Assembly: GCA_037389465.1 (NCBI GenBank) | Contig: JAZARR010000197.1 | Coordinates: forward strand, 781,501-845,500 | Origin: Baylisascaris procyonis | Taxonomy: Eukaryota > Nematoda > Chromadorea > Rhabditida > Ascarididae | Reading direction: 5' to 3' | Length of the DNA stretch: 64,000 bases | Part shown: positions 39,340-51,965 of the stretch, one piece after another | How the letters are laid out: every line of letters begins with the position of its first letter | Position numbering within the stretch: position 1 is the first letter of the stretch | Notes under the pieces: model-generated | The model's input: the letters and a program-made list of their open reading frames with translations, nothing else | The model's database searches: none | Told to the model about the DNA's origin: nothing | Made by a program: the position numbers and the translations under genes

Positions 39340-40445
39340 GCTGTGACAACTCGTTGCCTCGAATGGTGACACTCTCGAACAGCACTTCCTCAATGCACAT
39401 GTTGACTGCGGCATCTTATTCGATGATTTGAAGTCCCTTTTCAACCTACGATTTGCATGTCATTCTTTTATTGATCTCGACGACTCACATCAAAACACCT
39501 TATGCAAAACAACAAAACAGTAAAAATTATACGTTGTCACACTTTTGCTGAGGAAATCAGTTGTCACCCTCAGCACAAAGCTATCAAGCAATTAGTCTGA
39601 CTTCATCTGTTTGTAAAGTGTTGAAAATAAACGTCAAAAATGTCGCAATAAATCACTTTTCATGAAACGATCTTTCGAACGGCAAACAGTCAGCTTCCTC
39701 CTTTGTTGACTTATGATATCGAAGCTTATTTCGTCGTTAAGCAACTGGGTATCTGCGTTAGATATGGCAGTTTACGAAAAGATACCGCATGTTGAATTGA
39801 AATCGACGTATCGATTACGCGATAGGTTTGAGCGGAAAAAACTGTTCTTTAAAGTGGGGAAGTACGACGTTGTCAATTCTTTGCTAGAGCTTTCGAGGTC
39901 TTTTTTAATTTGGACGAGACTTTCACGTGAAAATTGGTGACAGCTGTTTTATTCTATACCCGAGTCGTAATAGTCTCCAACAAAGGAATGTTTTGAGCCC
40001 TATTTCGTTCCACATACAAGTTAACGATATATTCAATAACATTCTGAGTAGTACTAAGCCATTATATAATCGTACCGATGACTTCTATATTTTGTAGAAT
40101 AAAGTTTATGCATTCGTTAATTTTGAAATAATGGCAGTTAGATATCTAAACTTTCATGAAATTGTCCCGTCTATAACAGCGGTTCAATAGAAAATGTCAC
40201 ATGTTTCATATTGAATATCGATATGAATATTTTCTCAGGCAAATAGATGACGTTCTCAGATACCGAGATAAGTGGTGCTCATGACCTTGCTGTTGTAATC
40301 GACACTGAATCCAATTGCAGCTCTTACAATGCTCACTGTTGCTGAAAAATCGTCGAAAAAAAAAACGGAAAAAAAATTCATCGTTGCTATTATGCCGTTT
40401 TGAAATGGTGCATTTCTCAAGGATCTCTTTGTCGGGCATCTGGGA
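39340..40445 (+). mobile_element. Decayed non-LTR retrotransposon (reverse transcriptase)
   Basis: Ordered RT motifs are seen on the plus strand across frameshifts and stops. About 39560-39640 has VVT..., then YQAISLTSSVCKVLK, matching the YRPISLTSSVCKVLE block. From 39927 the next block is VLSPISFHIQVNDIFNNILS, then STKPLYNRTDDF, matching VLSPxLFxIYVNDIF...YADD with the catalytic Y-A-D-D altered. At 40234 there is LRQIDDVLRYRDKWCS, like the thumb block with DKW. At 40397 there is VLKWCISQGSLCRA, like the later ILKCFxSxDxxLLxRA block. The four blocks sit in frames 0, 0, +1 and +2, so indels have accumulated. The type resembles CR1/jockey-like elements; the clade is inference. The open stretch at 39350-39520 may be the endonuclease/RT linker. 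It cannot be active. Confidence 0.85.
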
Positions 40446-41503
40446 ACAAATAGCTAGAGAATTTTAGGAACGCTTTATTTTGTTTTTCGTAATTTGCCAC
40501 AGTCCATGTTAACTAAATTACACTAAAACGTCAAAAATTCTCAAACTGAAATCACTGGATTTTCAGTGATTTTTTTAAAATTTTTATAATGGAAGAAAAA
40601 ACATAGGAATGCCTTAAGCATATGTTCATTGTTTCGGAATCTGAGAATACTGTCCATCTGTGCGCACATCCTTTTGCATTCATCAAAACTTTACCGTTCA
40701 CCGGTGGGAGTAGCAGTTTGCACAGTCAGAGTCATCTTCTTATATCATCTGCTCATCCCTGATAGAAATCCTATTTAGGAGCTGAATGTTACATAGTCGG
40801 GTAATTTTGGTATATTCGAGAGACAGATGAGCAATCGGGCATGCCAGAAAAAAATCCTAGAATTTTATAGGGTATTCTTTTGTCCCAAAAAATGAGGAAT
40901 TGCAGAAAAAATTTTTTCTGAATGATATGGACTAATACAATGAAGGCCTATGGTTAGCCTTATTTTTGGCAAATGTTTAAGGGCAAATGAAATGCGAAAT
41001 GATTGGGAAGCGACAGATTGGGGGATAATTAGCTTATAGAGGAGATAAAATCTGAAGATGTAAATGAAATTTACTCGGCTCTATTGGCAAAGTTTTTAGT
41101 TTCAAATCCTTCATGCTATTTTCTCTGTTGCTATTATCAGCTTATACTCTTAATTATGCATTTGTATTAATGAAATGTGAGGGAGGAAGGAGGAAGATTG
41201 AATTTTTTTTGATATGCAGAACATCAAGGATGGATTTTTAGACAGAATATTTTTGCATTTCGCTACTCGGTATATTTGCGCTTACAAACAATGCAATAAA
41301 AAGCTTATCGTTGGTCATTGATTTTCCTATTTCGTAGTTCTTTTTCTGCCTCCTCCTCCCTTTCCCCTCAAACACTACTCACCCTCTCGGTATATAACCT
41401 GTCATTTCGAAGATGTTTTTGCTTGATGACCGATCCCTTTGTCTTGTCTTTTTACTAATTGTCTCGAGCATCTAGACATGGCGATGTTGTGTATTAGTTG
41501 CTG

Positions 41504-41841
41504 CTAGCACATTTCAAGTATCGTTGAGAGGTGCTCAATTAGGATTTGCGACGAGTCGCCCACGCCTATGTCATCTATCCAGATTGAGTCTTCAATAGTG
41601 GGCGGACTTTCTTCGGTACGATGATTGACCGGCGCAGAATTCGGCTGCATTTGAAGTATTCGCTTGTCGATTCGACCATCTCTATTCCATTCGCCTAATT
41701 CAAATAAAATTTTTTTGAAGTTAGTCGCCTGGTTTCTCTTTCTACTTTTCGTTGATGCTAAAACCTCTGTCTTATTGAATTTGTTGGTTTCCTCGCTTTC
41801 TTCAGGCTCCGTGTATGATGCTCTATTTTTTTCACAATTAG
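41504..41841 (-). CDS. Probable C-terminal exon, charged and disordered protein
   Basis: 111 codons are open from an acceptor-like CAATTTAG to TAG. There is no early Met, which hides the frame from ATG-based searches. The product is acidic/basic mixed (EPEESEETNKFNKTEV, STKSRKRNQATNFKKILFEL, TEESPPTIEDSIWIDDIGVG) and resembles a nuclear or regulatory disordered tail. The plus strand is also open for 68 codons. The upstream exon is not settled; an open frame with a TTTCAG acceptor lies at about 41850-41928. It may belong with the exon at 42236-42421. Confidence 0.38.
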
Positions 41842-42235
41842 CTAAATTGCCTCATCGCAGACTAATCTGATGACGAATAAGTTGCTCTTAAGGTGGGCGA
41901 AGACAAAGCAACAAACTGCATCTGAAATAAGGAATACTGAAGTAAAAACACAGAGTGGTGAAATGTGTTATGACTTCGAGCATATTCTCACATATTCTGT
42001 TTATCCCACACTATTCGAGGACATTTAGTCGTGAAAATTATGAGGGGTAGATTGGATGGCGGACGAACGATAGATATGGCGATGAGCAGACATGAGGAAG
42101 CGATATTGCTAGAAGTCATTACTTAGATGTCACTAATGCCGTTGACTGCAAACTCTCTTTATTGAAAGACAGAGTACCATTCTAATGACCAACGTCCACA
42201 TCGATTAGTTATTTGCGGTCTGAAATACTCATTTT

Positions 42236-42421
42236 CTATAATGTAATCCTTTTCGTGAATGGAAGAAGTCTATGCGTGTCGTGTGCATGCTGTCGAGATG
42301 TGAAATGTTCGCCGATACGGCGCTCTACTCGACGGATTCGACGGCTCTCCATGAAGGGATGCTTGCGCGGTTGACACTTCATCATTACTCTCTTTTCAAT
42401 TCGTCGAAGCATTTTTCGACT
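42236..42421 (-). CDS. Candidate very basic exon, 61 residues
   Basis: Open after acceptor-like GCATTTAG at 42422. The product is rich in Arg and His (KMLRRIEKRVMMKCQPRKHP, then ESRRIRRVERRIGEHFTSRQ) and could bind nucleic acid. It stays open to a TAG at 42236-42238. Phase with the exon at 41504-41841 could not be shown. Confidence 0.28.
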   Translation of the reverse strand, partial: SRKMLRRIEKRVMMKCQPRKHPFMESRRIRRVERRIGEHFTSRQHAHDTHRLLPFTKRITL

Positions 42422-42744
42422 CTAAATGCCAATTGCTAACTTATTTTTTATACTTATTTTTTACTGATAGCTATTTTATAAACATTAGTGTATAATTGAG
42501 AGATTTAGCAGCGATGACAAATAAAGTAATTTTAGAAATATTCGAAATGGATCGATTCAAAACATTATAATAACTAGGTTAGAAAATAAGAAGTCTTTTG
42601 ACCATCAATTTGCATCTTTCGAGGGATATTTATTCGCTTTTATAGGGAGAAATTCTGATGAATGTTAAGCAAACCGAATTTTACTTAGAATTTTTGTTAA
42701 ATCAAATAATCACGATAAGTACGATGTTAATATGTGACCAGACA

Positions 42745-42802
42745 TGCTTATTTCAATAAAACATAATTTATTGATATGAATTATGTTTTATTGACATAAG
42801 CA
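42745..42802. repeat. Hairpin: 24-bp stem, 10-nt loop, one mismatch
   Basis: Arms 42745-42768 (TGCTTATTTCAATAAAACAT plus AATT) and 42779-42802 pair at 23 of 24 positions around the loop TATTGATATG. The length is in the range of a nematode pre-miRNA, but the near-perfect stem also suits a small foldback element. Confidence 0.9.
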
Positions 42803-42839
42803 TATTGCCATCACTATTTGTTACCACCATCAATGATAA

Positions 42840-45600
42840 CCTAATCAGTACTACGAGCATTTGAAAATAAAAAAGCGCGATAGAGCGTTGAATAGACGAC
42901 ACTGCTGTCATCTTATATGAGTTGCCATCATTTAAACTACAAGCACTAACTATTTGTTGAATATCGAACGTATCTTCTAAAACGAAATCCGCTTTTTACT
43001 ATGGATAATCAAAAATGGCATCTCTGTGTAATATTTGAGTACTCAACTGTTTGTTGTTTTTCGGGGACTCTGCCTAGAAATTTTGCAATTGGGAGTATTA
43101 TGTTTTGATAGCTTAGGTGGCGAATTATTAGATCCCTCATTCTTCAAATAGTTTCACTCATCACATTCTTGCTCAAACAATTCGCCGTTCATAATAAAAG
43201 TAATCATGGTTAAAACATCATGCTCGAAAGTACGAGAGCGCATAACGTATCGGAAGTGTCCTATTCTATGATACCAATACCTTTGCTGTTAGTGGAGGGG
43301 TATAGGCGACTCCAAAAGTATGTTCAAATAAAGAGGAACGATATATGCTTAAAAATTGCTCACATGTGTTTCTTTATTTTCGTTCTATTTAGATTTGTGT
43401 TACTCTAAAATTAACATCACGACCGATGATCTATTGTGGCTTTCCTCATTTACATTCATTTTTAGTGATTTTGAAGCCTATTTACTCTGCATTACATAAA
43501 CCAAATACGACGAGAGTAAATAGCTTTTCAGTTTGCGAAGAAATATTGCATTAAATAAGAAACTATAGGTTAATTTTAACTAATGTTCCGAATTTATGTA
43601 ATTTTTCAGAGTTTCCTTGAGATGGGGATATTTTTGAGGTGTCGAAAGATTCATTAAAGAAGATTTGTTTCACTAAAATGAGATAGAGTTGATAAGGTAA
43701 ATTATATAGGCGTTTGTCACAAAAGTTGAGCGATTTGTTGGAAGATTATGTGATTTAGAACGTTATATATTAACAACTTTCTATGAAAAAATAACCTCCT
43801 AAAATTTATGAATAAGCTATTTCGTCCAGCAGCTACCGTCATCGGCGATTAACGATATGACTGCTAACGCTTTCAAACATTTAGGTATTAATATACAAAA
43901 GCAAATCAAAAGCGCTGATATGAATTGCATAAAGAAGACTTTCTGCTCCCATAAGCAAACTATTCATGAATGGCATCACAAGATTGTGCTGAAATTCGAT
44001 GTTGAATACGAGATCGTGAATGAAGGATTATATCAACAGCAATGTTGTAAAAGAGGAAATATAGACTATGAAGGATATCTCGTTGTTCCGCTTCGTAACC
44101 ATAATCATCTTCGCTACGGAAATCACCTTTTGAGAGCTGGATGAATTTCCTTGATTTCTATACGCCAGATGTGAGGGAGGGAGTTCGAAGGGATGATATC
44201 AACAAATGTTGATAGTTAGTGTAAATCTTTTATTATAAACCTTTTATTATTAAATAATATTTTGCACACATAGGTCATTTATTTACCTGAAACATACCTA
44301 TAATCACACAACAATAAAAGCGAGTAAATCAACTTGCAATGCAATATTTGCAGCACCAAAGTCGTTAAACGAGCATAGCAACACTTTAGCCCCCATACTA
44401 AATCTTTTTTTTTAAATACCTGTTGTTAGTCCGGATATTCTAAATCTCATTCGTCATCTATTGCATCCAAATTTTATCCGAAAGCAGGACTAAAATATCC
44501 AATAAAACCAAAGATAGAGGAATTTAACAACAATTCTTAGATAATGTATGACAGCCTAAGACAACTACTGAAATATTCCTAGCGGTGTTCCACATGTGAT
44601 AATAGGGCTTGAAATATGACAACCTTTCCGATTATAACCGAGGCATTCACCTATTTTATCAGATGATAACATCTAAGGTGATATGAGGCAAAATTCTTTG
44701 AATTTAACAAATAAATTTTACGAATAAAGCCACTCAAGCATTCATAGGAAGCATCATTATTATTGAGTTCGAAATGGAATATAAATTCTATGCGCTTCAT
44801 CGGAAAATATTTCGAGAATATATCAAGGCTATATTAAAAAATACGTTGCAACCGTAACATATACCCTATCAATACGGAGATTACCTGAGCGATAAATTAT
44901 TAAAAAATCTATTTTTAGAAATATATCACAGTTTAAAAATAACACAACCTCATCTAAGCATCTAAACGATTCTAGCTGAAGTATATATGAACTCAAATCC
45001 TTAATTATACCTAAGAATAGTAAATGAAATAGTTCGATGAATCGAGTTTTTTAATTCATTTATAAGAACTTTTTAAATATCTACAATAATGCTAATTTTG
45101 CATCATTATTTAGTTATGAAGCATTTGAAATATTTCATATTCATTTAGATCATCATTCAAATGCTTACTAATAAATAAAAATTAAATGACGATCAATTTC
45201 AATGCACAACGATTCATTTCTTATACCTCATTTGTATTTCTTTTTTTTTTCAGTGAAAAAAAATATCCCAAAAAATTTTCCAACAATATTATTCATAGAT
45301 GTAGCAATAGAGGAAATTTAATCATTAAAATTTTTCAGCGAATCTCGAAATTTCTAAACAATATTTCGATTAGTGGTAAATAAATCTTGTTTCGAAAATC
45401 TCTTAATTAGCTTTTGATGACTTTATTCTGCAATATAATACCTTCATGTGATGATCAAGATGGATTCTCAAGCAACGTTAAGAATGGCTTAAATATTATA
45501 CGAGAGAGAGGGAAAGAGGGTGAACGAAGAGGAAATCATGTGCTCGAGACGATCTTCTCTTAGATCAATTAATCAATATGCAGAATTGAAATGCACTAAT
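42840..45600. other. Intergenic, weak ORFs only
   Basis: It contains a 95-codon plus ORF at 43857-44144 (MTANAFKHLGINIQKQIKSA at the start, with a Cys/Gln-rich middle) without splice or family support, and otherwise AT-rich DNA with nothing recognised. Confidence 0.4.
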
Positions 45601-45609
45601 CTCATGTGT

Positions 45610-48600
45610 TCAATGATTGCTATCCGGATCGAATCGCATACTTCGAACAGTACCCTCTTGCATAACACCTTTAGAGCTCATCGCCTTCAAAAATTGCATT
45701 TGCATAGTCGAATCGATACGATCACATGATGTACAACTATCTAGACGTAACTCCATCAACGAAGGCAATAACATCAGTGCACTGAAAAAAAAAATTGCTT
45801 TTGAAACAAGTTAAAGAAGACGGCAATGAATTTTTTTCACCTGAAACTTAAGTTTTTTTCCTGGGTGAGTACTGCTTTCTAGACAATGCTTTCTAGACGA
45901 TACAAAATTCTGGGATTAATCATTAAGTAGAGAAAAATAAAACATAGCTAATCGAAAATGAAGTGCAGCATTTTATTTTCTAATGAATTTTTTTGATTGG
46001 AAATTCAATTTCTGAGAAAGAACGAATATATTTTAAAGAATGCAGAAGTCAGTTGTTCAATTAGAACAGACTTATAGAATCTTCGTAGTTGATCTGAGGT
46101 GGCGAACAAAGCATTGTATATATTTACAGAAACCAAAGATCGATGTGCTCGTAAAAACCAAATGAGCAACTCCGGATAGACGGCTGAACAATGTCGCACA
46201 CCAAACTGAAAAAAAAATTTTTTTAACGACAAAAGAATACCAATTCATGCAACAGCGCCCTGTAGGCACCATACACAACGCAACACACAGCGCAACACAA
46301 CGCAAGCAACACCTAACTACTAGTGGTTTAGGTCATCCGATATGCTAGTAGCTATCAACACGCCGTCAGCTACTTCAGAGGCGCGCGTCATATGTATAGC
46401 ATGACTTGCGTTCTGCGCCGCGTGTCTCCACCAATCGAAATAAGTACCATTTATGGTGCACAAATAACGCTTTCGGGGCTGATTGGAAATCAGAAAATAT
46501 TTTGAAGAGAAGTTTGTCCGCATTGTGTTATCTCTCGACTTTTAGTATTATTATTTAATTCTTTAGCCAAGAAAATCAATGCTTTTCAAGCAGGTTGATA
46601 AGTCAATCGATTCAGTACCTCACAAACCAAATTTGCACTATTCATCCATACTATCATGTAGTCTATACCTGATCTTATCAAAGATTCACTTTCACAATCT
46701 ATCAAAAGAACTTATCGAACTAATATATCAAAATATTACATCGTTCATTGGCAATTCAATAAATTTCATTCAAATAGACATCGCCAGATACACTAGCAGT
46801 ACCCACATTTATTATTATTTGCATATACATGTTTATTACTTTGTGAAAACATTGCATATATGTCTATAGAACTTTCATATATACATATCATAAGATACCG
46901 TTCCTAGAAAAATTGGCCGCATTATTTCCAAAAAGTTGGCTGAGTTTAGAGAAGAAATCATTCGTCAGCGGCATATGCCACTTACATATATTCTTTTGAG
47001 ATTAAAAAGGATGCTTTGACTTTCACGTAATGAAAATAATATTCGAGAGAGAGTATCCTGTTGGCAAGCCATTTCAAGCACCTCCAAATTCCTTAACTGT
47101 TTGATGGGGGGCACCTCTATTCGATGAGCGCATCCTGAAAATGATGAATATTTTACCACGTGCATCAATTGTGAATGGAAAGGGATCAATGGGCAAATTT
47201 CGTGCTTTTCATGAGAAGAATTACTAAACAAGTAGCTGAAAAATTTAAGAATTTGAAAATTGAAAAAATACTACTCCAAAACATAAATCTGTCTGCTTTT
47301 TCGGCGTCATCTCCCAGTTATATATAGAAAGGGGCAAATTTCGATAAAAGTGAATTCTAGCACATGGTCGCATTTCTGGAAAGAAATAATGAGCCTGAGA
47401 ATTTTTTTGAAAATTAAGAGGAAATGTTCGCTTGTTTTCAAATAACATCCTTCCTCCTAATTTTTCGGAAAGTGTTGCATATAAACTCGCACTTATAAAT
47501 GTGCTATGCACCTTTGTATCATCGATGACTGACCGTTGAAGATGTTGTTTTCTAAACGATAACATTAAGTTGCTTTTTCCACAAGAAAAAACTCATAAAC
47601 AAACCTCGTCCGGCATTTTTACGAGCGATAAACCCGTCCAATTTGAGAATTTTTAAATTGCGAAAATAAGGTAGCGCATGAATTGCATCTTTTTTGAAGT
47701 GAGGCTTATCGCACATTTGGCTTAAATCCATCGCCACTAAATTCGGTGTAACGGAGGCTAACTGAAATTACAATTTCATATCGAATGTTGTTTAGTTAAC
47801 TTTACGTCGCATCTTGCTTTTCGCGACTAATTCAATTAAAAAAAGCTATATTATCATGGCTACTATCTAAAAATGCAATTCTATGCTACGGTTCATTCAC
47901 AAGATTCCATTAAAAAATTTTCTCTCGTCGCAAAAAATTAAAATCTGCGATATTATTGCTCGATAGAATCAGATCTTCAGCTTACAAGCGAGATAACATT
48001 GGTGATAAATATTTGTATAATAGACGGTTGCTACGTAACGTCAAGAGCGTTTTATTAAAAGTGAGAAAGGCCCGGACTTATTTTTCTATGCTGTACGGTT
48101 CCTGAAAGGAACCTTTTTAGGGAGAACTTACCTTTTCCCGCCCCCTCCCTATATTTTGACTTTCTAATATCACGCAGCTCGCATCCATTAAATATTCTCA
48201 GTGAACGATGACAAATAAGAATTAATGGCTATCACTGATGTGTTGAGGGTGGATGATTTATAGCTTAATTAAAAAGACATCAGCAAAATGAAGGAAATGA
48301 GCTCAAACGAAATTAGTTCTGGGGAGGAAACTTACCCATCAGGCAACACTTCCCTTCGAATATGAGATACGATAGTAGATGAGCGACAAGATTTCGGTTC
48401 AGAAGGAACATTTTACGCTCAGAAATGTAATTATTTATGCCTGAAGGCTTTTCCACTGAGTCGCAACAAAAACCTCTTCTCTTTCAGTAGGCCGCTTATT
48501 CCAAATTCAATCGATGACATAAAATAACAGAAAAATTACCCAGTGGTCTTATTAAAAGCACCAATGATAACCGCAGTTTATTGATCGATCAATAAAATTC

Positions 48601-49520
48601 ACCTGCAATTAGTAAATTAAAAACTTTAGAAATACCTGTATTAGATTGGCGAGTGTTAATACGGTTGGGCAATAACGTAATGATAACTCGTTTAAATTTG
48701 GCATATATTCCCGTAAAAAAGCGATTATTTTCTCCAATTGAATAGAGTAATGTGCATCGATAGTATTATTACAATCATAGAATACACGAAAATAGTCATT
48801 GGTTACATCGAGACGCTTTCGTGTATGTAACTTATCGTCCGCCAATGTTTTATAATAGGAAGAGACCTGTTCATAAATAAACAAATGAGAATGTCTTAGA
48901 AAATCATCAAAGGATTTTACGAAGTTTTTTGAGAACTTTCAATAAGCAAACTAAAAAATTACATGACTGAGTAGCTAAAAAAATAAATTCTAGGAAAAAA
49001 TTTTCATAAAATTGAGAAAAATTTTTCGCGAAATCTTGAAGAATATTTTTCCCAAAATCTTTTTCCCAAAAATTTAGGAGAGGATTTTGAGAGAAATGAA
49101 AATGCGTGAGAAATGAACTATTGAAAATTGAATTTCAATTTCATGCTCGATTTAAACATAATCAAAACCTTCCAATAAAGCATTGATGATTTCTGAAAGA
49201 CTTTTGTAATACTCTTAATAATACGCATAAATCACACTTTATACTCTCGTAGCAATTCAATCGACGACTATGACCACATAAGAGCCGATTTTATTGTGAA
49301 GCTCAGATGAGGGAAAGGAACCAGAAGCTTTACAAAATTCGAAGTTCAATTGTGAATGCATAGATATTATTTTCGCTTAGCTGTGCATAACAGATATATG
49401 GAATAATTTTTATATCTGTGAAAATCAACATCGACATACCTGTCGAAGACGAAGTAATGATAAAAAATCACAGTTTTTAAGTATTATATGCCACAGCTCG
49501 GGAGGCAAATTCTGAAGCAT
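45610..49520 (-). CDS. F-box / leucine-rich repeat protein, 7 exons
   Basis: Exons are 49440-49520, 48636-48866, 47605-47761, 47512-47551, 46986-47235, 46072-46205 and 45610-45781, about 354 residues with all phases compatible. Exon 1 starts MLQNLPPELWHIILKNCDFL and exon 2 continues VSSYYKTLADDKL, together a clear F-box (SKP1-binding) domain. LRR-type segments follow: LREYMPNLNELSLRYC, VTPNLVAMDLSQMC, LPYFRNLKILKLDG, LRNLEVLEMACQQ and LLPSLMELRLDSC. Such proteins choose substrates for SCF ubiquitin ligases. Acceptors include TTTTTTTTTTCAG (exon 7), TTTTTCAG and TTTCAG; donors include CAG|GTATGT and TAT|GTAAGT. The donors of exons 3 and 6 are weak. Exon 4 is uncertain: a second donor in exon 3 (TT|GTTTAT) joins directly to exon 5 in phase and would skip it. 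The substrate is unknown. Confidence 0.82.
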
Positions 49521-49529
49521 TGCCAAACA

Positions 49530-51050
49530 AGTGGTCACTCAATGAAGCATCTTTAGTAGCTTAAGTTTAGCGACAAGTGGTCACTGAAAGGTCATCAATT
49601 TAGCATAACGTGGAGCAACGATATCAGCAGAAAAACAAATAAATGCGAATGCGATCGTCGTTTCAATTGCAGTAATTTATTTAATACTGAATATACTATA
49701 TAAGTTGAAAATGAGATACAATATCTATGGGATTTCCATTACCAAGGTCGACGATTTCCTGTTCTCCCAAAGAAAACTTGAAAGAGATATAAAATATATT
49801 AAAAAAAGTTTATTCGCAAAAGCGAAATAGGTGACAACTTAAGAATATCAGCTATATGAAATCCTATTTTAGATAGCGTTTATTCTTCAAAGCACAAAAA
49901 GGTCCATCAAATTAAATAAAAAACATGAAAAGAGTTCTATCTAGAGTGGATTCTAACTTAATAAATCAAACAGCATAACTAAGTAAAAAGTACCCAATCA
50001 AAAACATGAACCTAGTAAAACAGCACTACACATTGCTACTGTATTGAAGCATTCATTTTATCACTGTTTCATACATTTGATGGCCGATAAAATGCAAAAA
50101 TAGACAACCAATGATAACAAATAGAGAAGAAAAGTGAGTGCTAAACGTAACGGCATTTTATGGTGATAAGAATTTGATGAGAGGATGAAAAAATTATTTG
50201 TAAGTTATGGTAAAACCGAATAGAGAAATAGAAAAGACAAAGTTCTGAAAATAAAAGACACATTTCCTAACAAAATCTATATTTATTCGGCTTCACTAAG
50301 TATTATGAGAAAACTTTTTTTTTTAGTTATTTTATAGAAGTGACAACCATTCAATACTATAGTGCTATCAACATTTCAATTGGTGTTGACTAATTCGGCT
50401 TGATTTAGTTCGCGATTCTGAGAAGTAAGAAGAATAAAACGACCTTATGTAAATACGAAATGAAGAATAGTAGAGCTTTTAAGGGTGCGAACAACGCAAA
50501 TAAAATTTTAAAATAGAAATAAACAGCACATTCATCAGAAATAATAGCCCTATTAGAACGGGAGTCGAAAACCTCTAGCGGAGATAGTCATCATTGACAG
50601 TAATACTACGAATACGAAATTTGAGAGAACAATTGAACCAGTTTGGTATTTACTTCGAACTCAACCTTTAATAGTCTTACCTGTTCAAAACCAACAGACC
50701 AATACCGTCACGTAAGAAGAATGAAATAAACAACAAAGGCGGCAATGCAATGAGTAATTCTGCAAACAAATTTTCCATCACATTTAAAAAAATATATCCC
50801 ACTAAATAAATAAATTATACGTAAATTTAAAGCAAGAATTTGAACAATGATGGGTAAATTTTGCAAAGATTTATTAATTCAATTTAATCATATGGCTCTA
50901 TGTAGATTATTTTCCATCAAGAATATTTTATGAAATAAATAATGAAAACGAATAAATAAATAAATGATAAAGTGAATAAATAAATAAATGAAAAAAAAAA
51001 CATGCTGTAGGGCATGGAATATTGAATGATAAACACAATAGCGGGCAACA
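49530..51050. other. Upstream region of the F-box gene, no gene supported
   Basis: AT-rich; includes an (AAAT)n-type run at 50935-50995. No exon was recognised. Confidence 0.5.
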
Positions 51051-51056
51051 TTGTGA

Positions 51057-51446
51057 TCAATTTAAATGAGGGAGCTGAAGGTGCGGGCAGAGGAACACTA
51101 GCGATTGAAAGAAGCAATTCCGACATCCAGTCATTCCAACCGCTCTCATTGAAACGCATAGCTGGAAAATCGATTGCACGGCAGCCCGATTGGCTTCACT
51201 TACCACTCGACTTCCATGCATAATGTCCACAACAAGTACTTCCACACTGTTTTCAATGAAGCTGTATATCAAAGTTTTGAATTTTATCGCTCGTTTCAAC
51301 ACTGCCAATAAAAATATTCCTGATACAAAGATTTTATAGAAATAATTTCTTTCCCGAGTCGAACAAAATTCTCTATAAGTCGTAAAAACATGAGAAAAAC
51401 TGCATAAAAAAGCTTGAAAAGAAACGTGGCACGAAAATATTATCAA
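51057..51446 (-). CDS. Hypothetical ORF, 129 residues, possible tiny intron
   Basis: One of the two longest frames in the window. The part encoded by 51206-51290 is hydrophobic and acidic (FIENSVEVLVVDIMHGSRV) and ends at a strong donor GTAAGT. An ATTTTCCAG acceptor follows only 42 bases later. Removing this 42-bp interval keeps the frame; another frame after the acceptor (NESGWNDWMSELLLSIASVP) looks at least as protein-like. No family is recognised and there is no start evidence. Confidence 0.3.
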   Translation of the reverse strand: MIIFSCHVSFQAFLCSFSHVFTTYREFCSTRERNYFYKIFVSGIFLLAVLKRAIKFKTLIYSFIENSVEVLVVDIMHGSRVVSEANRAAVQSIFQLCVSMRAVGMTGCRNCFFQSLVFLCPHLQLPHLN

Positions 51447-51965
51447 AGAAATAATAATTTATTACAGTAGAGGACAGCAAAATATAATGGACACAGTCAG
51501 AAGTTACAATGGAAAAAATAGAAATGCGATGAAGCTAGAGGTGACCAATATCGATAAATACACTCACTCATACGTAGTCGAATCAGTGATGACGTCTTAA
51601 CGAAAAGTATTACACCTCTTATGCGTTCCATTTTTGAGCGTCGTTGTACTTAAAATGTACTTTAGCTTATTTGGGATTATGCTGCGTTATTGTACTTATA
51701 TAATTTCAAATTCACGCATTGGAACCTGATGCGCTTCTATCTTTTGGCTTTTGAAGTAGATGAGACTATTGTTTCAAAAAAAAAAAAAAAGACGCTTAGC
51801 TCTTAGAAATGAAGTGCTTGAGAAATTATGGGGACAAATAAATGGGGAAGTTCAAAATTGTTAAAGGCTCTATAGAAATAGCTAACGCTGACGATTATAT
51901 CCTTAAGTTTCTTTTCTAACTCTGAGCTTTGAAGCATTAACTGTGTTGAATCCGTGATTTGTTCT

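Noticed and set aside
46320..46523. Minus ORF (MRTNFSSKYFLISNQPRKRY...) considered as an exon of the F-box gene
   Set aside because: It would need an early stop; the exon chain 46986-46205-45781 joins in phase without it and gives a clean LRR ending.
47245..47565. 106-codon minus ORF inside the F-box gene
   Set aside because: No donor in the phase needed to reach the next exon; it overlaps the candidate 40-bp exon in another frame.
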